A stretch of 64,000 bases of DNA from Rhizomicrobium sp. (lineage in GTDB: Bacteria; Pseudomonadota; Alphaproteobacteria; Micropepsales; Micropepsaceae): assembly GCA_037200985.1 (NCBI GenBank), contig JBBCGJ010000001.1, positions 654,756 through 718,755 of the forward strand, given 5' to 3'. The number at the start of each line of letters is the position of its first letter. Position 1 is the first letter of the stretch. The position numbers and the translations under genes were made by a program. Under the pieces are notes generated by a model. The model was not told the origin of the DNA, did no database searches, and saw nothing but the letters and a program-made list of their open reading frames with translations. Positions 25,145 through 33,178 of this stretch are shown piece by piece.

Positions 25145-26038
25145 TCAGACCAGGGCGCGCATAACGTCCGCCCGTTCTAGGGCGCTCCGGAGGGCGGCGT
25201 CGCTGACGTGCGTGTATATTTGAGTCGTAGCAATGCTTGCGTGGCCGAGAAGGCGTTGAACAAACCGAATGTCGACTCCGCCCTCAAGCAGCAGAGTCGC
25301 GGCGGTGTGACGTAACATGTGCGGTGTTACTCGGCCGAGGCGCCCGCGGCGGGCCACTGAATGGAGCCTAAGGCGAAGACATTGCGGCGTGAGCTGCCGA
25401 CCTCTGCGGTTTCGAAATAGGGGGGCTGTCGCTCGGTCAGGTTCGGGCAGGGTCCGAATGTGCGATGCCATCACCTTGCGGACACGACTGTTTGCGATGA
25501 TGACGATCCGCTCGCGGGCGCCCTTGCCGTAGACGCTAATTTCACCGGTGTCCGGTCGTATGTCTCTTACCCGCAAGGAACAAAGCTCGGACACGCGGAG
25601 TCCCGTTGCTGCCATTAGTGCCAGACACAGGTGCGTCGTGTCTTCGCCCGGCACTAGGTCGGATTGATGCGCGCGAGCGTTATCGAGCAATACGCGCAGT
25701 TCGTGGCGGGGAATTGCCTTCGGAAGCCTCGTCGGCATCCGAATTTTCAATTTCCACGCGCCAAATGCTTCCAGCGCAAGTGCTTCATCAGTTGCGTGAA
25801 AGAAGGCGCGAACCGATGCAAATTTGCGTTTGATCGTTGCCGGAGAATACTTTGGATCCTCCGCAATCCTGATCACGCAGTTCCGCACCGAGGTAGCCGA
25901 CGGCATCTCTCCGCGTGGCATCAATGCGTCAAACTGGTGGAGGTCGTTCTCGTAAGCGTCGAGTGTATGAGACGAAAGCCTACGAACCGACCGACATCGT
26001 TCCAAATAACTATCAATCTGACTACGCAACGCACCCAT
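25145..26038 (-). CDS. XerC/XerD-like tyrosine recombinase
   Basis: A 297-residue recombinase with the N-terminal SAM-like core-binding domain and the full catalytic set: Arg148 in ATGLRVSEL, Lys172 in YGKGARER, His240 and Arg243 in HMLRHTAAT, His266 in LLGHASIATTQ and Tyr275. Size and organisation equal chromosomal XerC/D rather than phage integrases with extra arm-binding domains. It lies between two cassettes bounded by inverted dif-like repeats, so it is the obvious candidate to recombine them. It could instead be the integrase of the whole element. Its start is 84 bases from site C; GT2 follows it on the same strand. Confidence 0.9.
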   Translation of the reverse strand: MGALRSQIDSYLERCRSVRRLSSHTLDAYENDLHQFDALMPRGEMPSATSVRNCVIRIAEDPKYSPATIKRKFASVRAFFHATDEALALEAFGAWKLKIRMPTRLPKAIPRHELRVLLDNARAHQSDLVPGEDTTHLCLALMAATGLRVSELCSLRVRDIRPDTGEISVYGKGARERIVIIANSRVRKVMASHIRTLPEPDRATAPLFRNRRGRQLTPQCLRLRLHSVARRGRLGRVTPHMLRHTAATLLLEGGVDIRFVQRLLGHASIATTQIYTHVSDAALRSALERADVMRALV

Positions 26039-26121
26039 CTAAACCCCCAGCTTTCAAGGAGAGGGGTATCAGCAGCACTTTAATTTGAGGTTCCTAGCCA
26101 ACCCTGAGGGGCACGATCTAA

Positions 26122-26144
26122 CGATAACTGTCAATTATGGAGAG
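26122..26144 (+). repeat. Cassette boundary site C (forward)
   Basis: The site begins CGATAACTGTCAATTATGG and includes the start codon of the acetyltransferase-like gene plus two further codons. All 23 bases are repeated exactly, inverted, at site D (27858-27880). Compared with sites A and B the central TGG is GTC. Confidence 0.8.
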
Positions 26145-27228
26145 CTTTAGGTCCGTTCACGAGTTGCGTATGTTTGACCGCACTGCATCGGGACGGCGCG
26201 ATCTGAATGCGGCGCTAGCCATTTTCGCACGCAACACTTCGCCCCTCATCCGCACGCAGATAAATCAGATTCAAGAGAAATTCGAGACGCCGGAGAGTGC
26301 GACGGGCCGCTTTTACTACGCCGGCTTCTATGCCAATGACTGCATCGTCGGCTTCAATATGTTCGCATACTATCCGCGATCGCGCGTAATCATCGTGGAT
26401 CACATGGCGCTTGAGCCGGAGCATCGCCGACATGGCTCTTTTTACATTTTCGCATCTCTACTTCAGCAATGGATTTTGACGAATATCCCTGACGTCTCAT
26501 ACGTGGTGACCGAGGTCGGCGTCGATCCGGCATTCGATCACGGGGACATAACAGGGTCGCTTCTGGTCCGCCTGCTGCGCCAAGTTGGCTTTGGGCGCGT
26601 ACATGTGAAGTACTATCTTCCGAACAACGAGCCGAAGATCTATCAGAAGAAATTCGAGGCGGCACTGATGTTGCGCGGGCTGAACCGTGTTCCTCAGGTC
26701 CGGGCCGAAGACCTGATAGATATTGTAAAGGTCATTCTATTTGAACATGACCTAACTTGGTACCAGGACTACTTCGGCGATTTTCTGCCGCGCTATAAAG
26801 CCCATCTCTCAGAAATCCTGGCTGACATTCAGCGCCAGGTGGAGCACGAGCCGACGATCGAGGTGAACGGAGACGCTTATGATGAACTGGGCGGCCCGGC
26901 ACCAATCGCGAAGTCCGTTCTAGGCCTTCCGTTTTCGGCTTTAGGTCATTCCGTCCTCTTTGTCGTGATGCTCGCGGCTGTGACCCTCGCATCGTGGTTT
27001 CTTGGCCTTGGCCAAGGCGTCATGGCGTTCACCTTGATCGTGGTACTGGCATATGCAGGACTAGCCGCCTTGTCCGAAGCCCGCGCACTGAACGTCTTCG
27101 ACAGGCTGGGTAAAGTGACGATCGATCTGGTCGAACGCCTCAAGCCGACTTCCGGCAAAAAAAGAATCCATTATCGGCAAACTCGCCGATCCCTGGTATC
27201 AAAGTCAAAGGACGATCCAGCCAGCTAA
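26137..27228 (+). CDS. GNAT-like acetyltransferase with C-terminal membrane hairpin
   Basis: A 363-residue protein. Residues about 55-170 show a GNAT fold, with the acetyl-CoA motif region VDHMALEPEHRRHGSFYIF. Residues about 270-315 form two transmembrane helices, and a basic tail follows, so the enzyme is probably membrane-anchored. The substrate is unknown; modification of a lipid or surface component would fit the neighbouring glycosyltransferase. The ATG is inside repeat site C and no Shine-Dalgarno is present. The last 89 bases overlap the convergent methyltransferase gene. Confidence 0.7.
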   Translation: MESFRSVHELRMFDRTASGRRDLNAALAIFARNTSPLIRTQINQIQEKFETPESATGRFYYAGFYANDCIVGFNMFAYYPRSRVIIVDHMALEPEHRRHGSFYIFASLLQQWILTNIPDVSYVVTEVGVDPAFDHGDITGSLLVRLLRQVGFGRVHVKYYLPNNEPKIYQKKFEAALMLRGLNRVPQVRAEDLIDIVKVILFEHDLTWYQDYFGDFLPRYKAHLSEILADIQRQVEHEPTIEVNGDAYDELGGPAPIAKSVLGLPFSALGHSVLFVVMLAAVTLASWFLGLGQGVMAFTLIVVLAYAGLAALSEARALNVFDRLGKVTIDLVERLKPTSGKKRIHYRQTRRSLVSKSKDDPAS

Positions 27229-27865
27229 ACTTTGCTGAGAAATTCGAGTTCCTTGTGATTTTGTACGCCAGGGCGGATGCGATGTGGGAGTAGTCGGATG
27301 CCACAATCTCGAATCCAGCCGCCTTAAGAGTCCGCAAAACATTCTTGCGGCTATACATCCAGAGTTGTTCGTCGCCCTTGTAGAAGGTGCTTACGAATGC
27401 CGCATCGGACCGGTACTTCGGGCTGAACAACAGCTCGAATGTATTGGAGAGCTCCACATGCAACAACATCGGAGCGCCGTGGGCCGCCACGCGCGCCATC
27501 TCAATTACCAGTTCGACAAGCGAGCAATAGCTTGCTACCGCACCAACACAGATTACGGCGTCGGCGCATCCGTCGGCGAGCGGCAATTTGTGCGCATCTG
27601 CGCACACGGCCAAAGGCTGTCCGACCAAGCGATCGAAGGCGAAATCGACTTGGATATATCTCGAACACGAAACATTCTGGCGAATTCCACCAGATCCTAT
27701 GTCGATGACGACATCGGGATTGTTTAGCAGCGCCGAAAATCTTTCGATGGCGCGTTTGACGCGCGTGAGCATATACGCATGCCACCGATCTTCGTCCGAA
27801 TAGATGTCGGCGACCGCATTGTATTTCGCCTGTACGCGAGCCGAGTAGTCGGCCGGTCTCTCCAT
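27140..27865 (-). CDS. Class I SAM-dependent methyltransferase
   Basis: A 241-residue methyltransferase with motif I VVIDIGSGG at 52-60, an acidic residue after strand 2 (YIQVDFA near 71-77) and the PLADGCADAVICVGAV stretch near motif IV. It resembles small-molecule or sugar methyltransferases of the Methyltransf_11 type; the substrate is unknown. The ATG lies in repeat site D with only CAATT upstream, so translation may be leaderless or depend on upstream sequence. It overlaps the convergent GNAT gene by 89 bases at the 3' end. Confidence 0.85.
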   Translation of the reverse strand: MERPADYSARVQAKYNAVADIYSDEDRWHAYMLTRVKRAIERFSALLNNPDVVIDIGSGGIRQNVSCSRYIQVDFAFDRLVGQPLAVCADAHKLPLADGCADAVICVGAVASYCSLVELVIEMARVAAHGAPMLLHVELSNTFELLFSPKYRSDAAFVSTFYKGDEQLWMYSRKNVLRTLKAAGFEIVASDYSHIASALAYKITRNSNFSAKFSWLDRPLTLIPGIGEFADNGFFFCRKSA

Positions 27866-27880
27866 AATTGACAGTTATCG
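27858..27880 (-). repeat. Cassette boundary site D (inverted)
   Basis: An exact 23-base inverted copy of site C, containing the methyltransferase start codon and first codons. Sequence identity stops abruptly outside the repeat on the far side. Confidence 0.8.
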
Positions 27881-27916
27881 GTAATTTGCCCCGACACAAC
27901 TATACCTTGCATCCGT

Positions 27917-27973
27917 GCGCGCTGCTAGTATTCGTTTGGCCCGATTTGCCAAATGACTAAGAAGCTAGCGCGC
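27917..27973. other. Nested inverted repeat beside site D
   Basis: An outer 7-base arm pair GCGCGCT (27917-27923) / AGCGCGC (27967-27973) encloses CTAG boxes and an inner perfect pair TTTGGC (27935-27940) / GCCAAA (27948-27953) with a 7-base loop. No T-tract follows, so it is not an obvious terminator. The remaining intergenic sequence to 28083 shows no gene. Confidence 0.5.
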
Positions 27974-28083
27974 ATCACCTTGGCGCCGTGTTGGAAGGCT
28001 TGCTAGGTCCACTGGTCCGCAATCTAGTTCTGAGCCTCTCCGCCGAACAGGCAGACTGTAGGTTACAGCCGAGGTGACGCTGA

Positions 28084-28734
28084 GTGGTACGAGACGCGGG
28101 CATGGCTATTTCTGCACACGACTATCTGGCGATTGCCAGGGAGGCACAACGTCAGGACACGCGCACCGTGATCGCGTACCTTGATCAGATTTTGCCATTC
28201 CTATGGCAGGCGGACTACGAGGCACAGGCACCGGCCACGTCAAACCTACTAACGATCACGTTTGGCGGCCGCCGTCCAGGTGAGCCTTTCTGTCGCTATT
28301 TGTTTGATCAAGCGAGTGCCAGTTCGGGTACATCCCTTGTCGAGGATCGGGTGGTTGCAGCGTGGGGGATCAGCAGGCATGTGCCGGCCGCGAGTCGGAA
28401 CCGCTCTCGGATGCACGGTTTTCTGCGGAGCGTTTGGTCAACGGTCTACCCGGGCGCGGACCGCGGGCATTTTCTGGCCCACACCCTCGGCGGCGGGCTC
28501 GATATCAACCTGTTCCCGCAATCCAAAAGGGTGAATCGCTCCGGTCTATGGCGGCAGATGGAAACTTACTGCAGCCGGAATCCAGGGACCTTCTACTTTG
28601 TCCGGCCGCTCTACCAGAACGGCAGCTGGATTCCATCCGAGCTGGAGTTCGGTATCTTCAAGACTGTAAGCCCAGATCCCTCGGAGTATTGGGGTCATGT
28701 GTTTGTGAATGATATGCTATCTGACAAGGCGTGA
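28084..28734 (+). CDS. DNA/RNA non-specific endonuclease-like protein
   Basis: A 216-residue protein whose C-terminal half matches the beta-beta-alpha-metal nuclease fold: DRGHFLAH at 126-133 supplies the catalytic His129, NLFPQ at 142-146 and NRSGLWRQMETY around 151-162 supply the metal Asn and conserved Glu. These are the landmarks of NUC1/EndA-type nucleases and of many secreted nuclease toxins. There is no signal peptide. GTG 28084 is favoured by GAGGTG upstream; ATG 28102 is possible. It stands alone between the methyltransferase cassette and the 103-bp repeat. A role as toxin, effector or defence nuclease cannot be distinguished. Confidence 0.7.
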   Translation: MVRDAGMAISAHDYLAIAREAQRQDTRTVIAYLDQILPFLWQADYEAQAPATSNLLTITFGGRRPGEPFCRYLFDQASASSGTSLVEDRVVAAWGISRHVPAASRNRSRMHGFLRSVWSTVYPGADRGHFLAHTLGGGLDINLFPQSKRVNRSGLWRQMETYCSRNPGTFYFVRPLYQNGSWIPSELEFGIFKTVSPDPSEYWGHVFVNDMLSDKA

Positions 28735-28854
28735 GGCGTAGTAAAGAAAGCGGCTCAATTGTTTGGCAAGAAACATGTTTCGGAAACCGACGCGGCACTG
28801 TAAAATCTTCATGATGATCGTGGTCGTTCGTTATTGAGCTCGACCAGCCGCAGA

Positions 28855-28957
28855 ATTTCTGGGTACGGCCTGGGTACAGTAGCTTTTCGTAGGAGACAGA
28901 ATTGTTGGATGTCAGCAGGTTACAGGGCTTTCGCGAGTCCTCTTCTGGGCACCAGGA
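28855..28957 (+). repeat. 103-bp direct repeat, copy 1 (possible attachment-site remnant)
   Basis: From ATTTCTGGGTACGG to CTTCTGGGCACCAGGA this segment matches 63674-63775 in the same orientation at about 80 of 103 positions, counted by eye. The best-conserved parts are GATGTCAGC, GGTTACAGG and CTCTTCTGG(G)CACCAGGA. It lies where conjugative-element genes give way to gene debris, as expected for an element end. The stretch 28735-29180 holds otherwise only this repeat and a short gene fragment. Confidence 0.65.
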
Positions 28958-29114
28958 AAAATTCAATTAAATCAATCGCTTAGTTGAAAACATAAGCCGT
29001 ACACGGATGAATAAGAAAGAAATCTGCCAGTAAAACCAGGCTCTTGCTATCCAGCCCATAAAGTGGGTTCGAGTCCGCAAACGGGATTCAAACTGTCTCA
29101 CGACCATCGAACCA

Positions 29115-29187
29115 CGGTTGGCTTCAGCACGGGTGTCTTGCCGCCGCCTTCGAACATGTTGGCGATCTTCGGCACGCCCTTCAGAAC
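29115..29187 (-). pseudogene. Short fragment of an isocitrate lyase/PEP mutase-family gene
   Basis: The minus strand encodes about 23 residues, GVPKIANMFEGGGKTPVL with short flanks, matching the conserved PKIANMxEGGKTP segment of the isocitrate lyase/phosphoenolpyruvate mutase superfamily. A stop follows within a few codons and no other part of the gene is seen. It overlaps the start of the oxidoreductase fragment on the other strand. Confidence 0.4.
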
Positions 29188-30218
29188 GAGGCGCGCCATT
29201 CAGTTTCCCGATCAGGCGCGATTTCATGCAATCAAATATGTGAAGGGGTTGATCGGAGCACTCGAAAAGCGCGATGTCCCGATATTAGGCGATACGCGTG
29301 TGCTCTCTGTGCAGGAAACCAAAGACGGTGTGCGGCTTGAAACGGAAGGCGGCTTTGACGTCCGCGCCCAGCATGCCGTCATCGCGACCAACTCGCCGGT
29401 CAACGACCTCGTTGCGCTTCACACCAAACAGGCGCCCTACCGCAGCTACGTCTTTGCGTCGCCTGTGCAAAAGGGCCGGGTGCCGGATGCGCTGATTTGG
29501 GATACGGAAGACCCCTATCATTATGTCCGCATTCAGCCAGGCGAGACGGACGATCTGCTGATCGTCGGCGGCGCGGACCATAAGTCCGGCACCGAAGACG
29601 ACGCTGGGCAGCGCATCGAAGGCCTCCGGCACTGGGCTGAGACACTGTTCGGGCCCTTGGCGGCGCCGGAATACGCCTGGTCCGGTCAAGTCTACGAACC
29701 GGTCGACCATGTCTCCTTCGCCGGCCTCAACCCCGGCAGCAAGCGCACCTATGTCATCACCGGAGACAGCGGCGAGGGCCTGACGTCCGGTGTTGCCGGC
29801 GCCCTTCTTATCGCGAGCGCGCTGGAGGGTCATGCCGATAGGGAGACGGAAGAGCTCTACGACCCGGCTCGCAAATCGCTGCTGGCGATCGGGACCTTTG
29901 TGAGGGAGAACGTCGACGTCCCGATGAACCTCGCCGAGCATCTCACGGGCGGAGAGGTTGCGAGCCTCGATGCGCTGAACCCGGGCGAGGGCGGCCTCGT
30001 GCGGCGGGGTCTCGAGAAGATCGCTGCCTACCGCGACGACGCCGGCGAAATCCATTGCGTCTCGTCCCACATGCACCCATCTGGGGTGTGTCGTGCACTT
30101 CAACAGTTTCGAGCGCTGTTGGGACTGCCCGTGCCACGGGTCGCAATTCGGGATCGACGGCGACGTTCTGGCCGGACCGGCGCGAATGCCGCTCCGCAGG
30201 ATCGAACCCGACGAATGA
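29181..30218 (+). pseudogene. Truncated, frameshifted FAD oxidoreductase with C-terminal Rieske domain
   Basis: The frame encodes the C-terminal two thirds of a DadA-like FAD-dependent amine/amino-acid oxidase (FRTRRAIQFPDQARFH to the ITGDSGEGLTSG motif), but the N-terminal FAD-binding Rossmann motif is missing. Near 30066-30068 an extra C in a CCC run breaks the frame. Read in the shifted frame the sequence continues as a perfect Rieske motif (CTHLGC, then [12 protein letters not shown]) to a TGA at 30216-30218. The ancestral gene was therefore an oxidase-Rieske fusion. Both lesions make it a pseudogene. Its ancestral stop overlaps the next ATG. Confidence 0.8.
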
Positions 30219-31120
30219 GCCTTCAGCAGACGCTTCACACCGCTCTGGACGAACTGCGCATGCAAATGCTCGGCACGCAGGTCCTGTTCGGCTTCCAGTT
30301 TCAAGGCGTCTTTCAGGAGGGATTTCCGAGCGTGCCTGCCGCCGCGAAGGCGGCCGTTCTTGCCGGTTTCGCGCTCATTGTCGTCACGCTGGGGCTTCTC
30401 GTGGCGCCCGCGGCACAGCACCGCCTCGTCGAAAGGGGCATCGCAACGCGTCGCGTTCTTTCCGTTGCAAACCGCTTTGCGGAACGCGCGCTCGCGACAT
30501 ACGCGCTCGCGATCGGCTTGGACGTGTTCGCCGTGGCAGATGGGTATTTCGGCCAAGGTCTGTCGGCCGCCGCCGCCGCTATAGCGGTCCTTACCGCCGT
30601 CATCCTTTGGTATGCCCCCGGTTTCTGGATTCGCGCAACGAGAAAACAAAGGAAGCCCGCCATGCCGGAGAAAGAAGAGCCGCAGCTTCACGAAAAGATC
30701 GACCAGATGCTGACCGAGTCGCGGGTGATCCTGCCCGGCGCGCAGGCGCTGCTGGGCTTTCAGTTCGTTGTCACCATGACAAAGGCATTCCATGACCTTC
30801 CGCCGTTCGCCCAGGACGTGCATTTCTGCGCGCTGGCGCTCATCCTCCTCGCAGTGACGTTGCTCATTGCGCCCGCCGCGGTGCATCGTCTCGGCTTCGG
30901 GGGCGCGTTCGTCGAACGGATGCATACCGTCGGCTCCGCCCTCGTTACCGCAGCGCTCGTGCCGCTGGCCGCCGGCATCGCGGCCGATCTCTACGTTGCG
31001 TTTGGAAAGGTCGCCCCAGGACCGCTCGCGCCGGCCGCGGCGATCGCCGGGTTCCTTCTGCTTGTGACGCTCTGGTACGTATTGCCGCTCTGCATACGCG
31101 CGACGCGAGCCGGGCGGTGA
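30215..31120 (+). CDS. DUF6328-type membrane protein with internal duplication
   Basis: A 301-residue integral membrane protein made of two similar halves. Each begins with a short amphipathic helix and [15 protein letters not shown] and continues with about four transmembrane helices. The half-length module matches DUF6328, so this is a tandem fusion. The function is unknown. The ATG at 30215 overlaps the ancestral stop of the Rieske pseudogene, and its stop overlaps the GTG of the CinA-like gene, so the genes formed one operon. Confidence 0.7.
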   Translation: MSLQQTLHTALDELRMQMLGTQVLFGFQFQGVFQEGFPSVPAAAKAAVLAGFALIVVTLGLLVAPAAQHRLVERGIATRRVLSVANRFAERALATYALAIGLDVFAVADGYFGQGLSAAAAAIAVLTAVILWYAPGFWIRATRKQRKPAMPEKEEPQLHEKIDQMLTESRVILPGAQALLGFQFVVTMTKAFHDLPPFAQDVHFCALALILLAVTLLIAPAAVHRLGFGGAFVERMHTVGSALVTAALVPLAAGIAADLYVAFGKVAPGPLAPAAAIAGFLLLVTLWYVLPLCIRATRAGR

Positions 31121-31656
31121 GTCACGCCTGTATTCCAAAGGGTTTGGTACGGGCGGCAGCGCGTGCGCTCAAGGCGGCGATGCAAAAGGGTCTCACCATC
31201 GTGACGGCGGAGTCCTGCACGGCGGGCTTGATTGCTGCGTCGCTCTCGACGGCGGAAGGGGCCGGCAAGACACTGCATGGCAGCTTTGTGACCTACACGA
31301 AGGCCCATAAGACGCGCGCGCTTGGCATTCCGGCGAAACTGCTCGCCAGGGAAGGTAGCGTAACGCGCCGCGTGGCGGCGGATATGTTGCGTGGCGCGCT
31401 GCGGCACTCTCCGGCCGATATAGCGGTCGCCGTGACGGGCGTGTTGGGTCCCGAACCGGACGAAGACGGCAATCCCGTCGGGCTCGTCTTCATCGGCTGT
31501 CAAAGGCGCGGGGCGCGCCCGAAAATATTGAAGAAGCGATACGGCAAGCGCGACGCCGACCAGCTCCGCCGCAAGACGGTCTGCGATGCCTTGGCATTGC
31601 TCGAAGATATGATGGGATTCAGGCCGTCTCAGCGGCGTGGCGAACCGCGACCGTAG
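31117..31656 (+). CDS. pncC: CinA C-terminal domain protein (nicotinamide-nucleotide amidohydrolase)
   Basis: A 179-residue stand-alone CinA-C domain, which deamidates NMN to nicotinate mononucleotide in pyridine-nucleotide recycling. TAESCTAGLIAASLS near 28-42 and the later AVTGVLGPEPDEDGNPVGLVFIG region are the conserved active-site blocks. GTG 31117 overlaps the previous stop by four bases. Confidence 0.88.
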   Translation: MSHACIPKGLVRAAARALKAAMQKGLTIVTAESCTAGLIAASLSTAEGAGKTLHGSFVTYTKAHKTRALGIPAKLLAREGSVTRRVAADMLRGALRHSPADIAVAVTGVLGPEPDEDGNPVGLVFIGCQRRGARPKILKKRYGKRDADQLRRKTVCDALALLEDMMGFRPSQRRGEPRP

Positions 31657-31666
31657 GGGCTAGGTG

Positions 31667-32253
31667 CTACCTGATCCAGACCGACGCGAGCGGCCCCTCT
31701 TTTCCATAGACCGGGTCTTTGGCCGGTCGCGGCACGCGCGCGACGGACGCTGTCGTCTTCGCATTGGTGTCCTTGGGCTCGCACTCATCGTATTTGCGGT
31801 CCCCGGGATATGCGCCGACAATGAGGAGGTCAGATGACTTTCTTAGCCTGTAGTGTCCGGTTCCAGCGGGAAGCACGAGAACGTCGCCGGGACGATGCGG
31901 CCCTTTTTGCCGCCGAACCGGCCATGCAGCCATCCTTTCGCGATGCCAAGAACTTCATGCGTGTTAGAGTGATAGTGCAGCCAGTCATACATGCCGTCGC
32001 GCCATTGACCCTTCCAGCCGTTCTTTTTGAAAAGAGTCTCGAATATCGCGGCAGGATCGTAGCGACCATCAAGAGTGACGGCGTCGCGGTAGACGAGCAT
32101 CGGCCATCGGTTGTTCGAAATTTCGCTGGTGCTGGCAAAGCGAAAACGCAGGGGCTTGCGCTCCCGCAGGAGGCTGGCAAGGCCGCGCCGGTCCGGAGTG
32201 CCGATGCCCGTGGCCGCCTCGATCAGGGACTTTGCGCTTTCCAGCAGGGGCAT
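31667..32253 (-). pseudogene. YjlB-like cupin gene split by a frameshift
   Basis: Two overlapping minus-strand frames together make one cupin. The upstream frame carries the N-terminal part and first cupin motif (WRDGMYDWLHYHSNTHEVLGIAKG); the downstream frame carries the second motif (RPGDVLVLPAGTGHYRL) and VGAYPGD. The switch must occur near 31888-31900, and no programmed-slippage sequence is evident. It is a recent-looking lesion or a sequencing error. It follows the DUF6496 gene on the same strand. Confidence 0.72.
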
Positions 32254-32332
32254 CGTCGCGTTCTCTCATAAGAAATCAGGATCGCATCGTCGCCAAATTG
32301 CGCTTGCGGGGAGCGCGAGGTAATGGCCGGCC

Positions 32333-32551
32333 TCAGCTCTTTTTCTTGCGTCCGCCCTTGCGGCCGGTCGCCTTCTTCGGAGCCTTCTTGCCTTTCTTGC
32401 GGGCCTTCGAGAGCGCGATCGCGATCGCCTGCTTGCGGCTCTTCACCATGCCGCCTTTACCGCCCTTGCCGCTCTTCGCGCTGCCCTTCTTGTACCGGTG
32501 CATCTCATTCTCGACCTCCTTGCCGGAGCTTTTCGAGTATTTCCGGGCCAT
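32333..32551 (-). CDS. DUF6496 lysine-rich small protein
   Basis: A 72-residue, strongly basic protein with MHRYKKGSAKSGKGG and KSRKQAIAIALSKARK followed by a histone-H1-like Lys/Ala tail. It matches DUF6496, a family common in Rhizobiales-type stress loci, and probably binds DNA non-specifically. It starts 36 bases after the pyrophosphatase stop, so it may be expressed from that gene's EcfG-type promoter. Confidence 0.75.
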   Translation of the reverse strand: MARKYSKSSGKEVENEMHRYKKGSAKSGKGGKGGMVKSRKQAIAIALSKARKKGKKAPKKATGRKGGRKKKS

Positions 32552-32587
32552 TGCCGTCCTCCTGTTATCTGGCGCAGGTCATCGTGC

Positions 32588-33121
32588 CTATTGCGCCTTC
32601 GCTTTCTTCATGCCCTTTCGAACCAGCGTCTCGGCCTCCTTGGCGTCGCAGTTGCCGAGATGCCGGAATTTCTTCCCTTCGAGCTTGTTGTATTGCTCGA
32701 AGAAGTCTTTCAACTCGTCGAGCTGTTTGGGATGCAGGTCGTCGAGCGACCGTATCTCGGCTAGCGTCCGGCTATGGCCCATGACGGCGATGAGGCGGTC
32801 GTTGCGCTCCCACTCGTCGCCCTTTTCCTTCTGCTCCGCCTTGATCGCGCCGATCAGCCGGACCTTCACGAGGGCGCCCATCTCGCCGGGGTGATCGAGG
32901 ATGACCAGGACATCGACGGGATCGCCGTCGCCGGCCCGGGTATCCGGAATAAAGCCGAAGTCCAGCGGAAAACTCATTCCCTCGGGCAGTGTCTTCTTGA
33001 GCTCGAAACAGCCGAGCTTCGGCTCGAAATCGTATTTGTGCCGGCTGCCTTTCGGCGTTTCGATCACCGCATGCCAGCACTTTGTCTCTTTGTCGAAGGC
33101 CGGAAGTTTGGTCAGGAGCAT
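32588..33121 (-). CDS. ppa: Inorganic pyrophosphatase
   Basis: A 177-residue family I soluble pyrophosphatase that hydrolyses PPi. The signature DTRAGDGDPVDVLV supplies the metal-binding Asp residues, and the KYDFEP and RLIAVMGHSRT blocks are present. The ATG at 33121 gives the expected length; the upstream frame is non-homologous. A perfect GGAAC-N16-CGTT promoter lies 33 bases upstream, suggesting this copy is induced by the general stress response. Confidence 0.9.
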   Translation of the reverse strand: MLLTKLPAFDKETKCWHAVIETPKGSRHKYDFEPKLGCFELKKTLPEGMSFPLDFGFIPDTRAGDGDPVDVLVILDHPGEMGALVKVRLIGAIKAEQKEKGDEWERNDRLIAVMGHSRTLAEIRSLDDLHPKQLDELKDFFEQYNKLEGKKFRHLGNCDAKEAETLVRKGMKKAKAQ

Positions 33122-33153
33122 GCCGAGGCCGGGGGAACGTGGGTTGTTTTCCC

Positions 33154-33178
33154 AACGCGGAACGGAACCCGAGGTTCC
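33154..33178 (-). promoter_or_regulatory. EcfG-type promoter for pyrophosphatase
   Basis: On the minus strand GGAAC (33178-33174) is followed after exactly 16 bases by CGTT (33157-33154), the alphaproteobacterial general-stress sigma consensus. The pyrophosphatase ATG lies 33 bases downstream. Confidence 0.75.

Noticed and set aside
28735..28802. Short frame after the nuclease (AAQLFGKKHVSETDAAL)
   Set aside because: No start codon or Shine-Dalgarno and no recognisable family; too short to support as a gene.
29066..29082. tRNA-like GGGTTCGAGTCC
   Set aside because: Only a T-loop-like string; no acceptor, D or anticodon arms can be folded around it, and it overlaps gene debris.
29285..31138. 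617-codon minus-strand open frame
   Set aside because: Antisense to the oxidoreductase fragment and DUF6328 gene; no family features.
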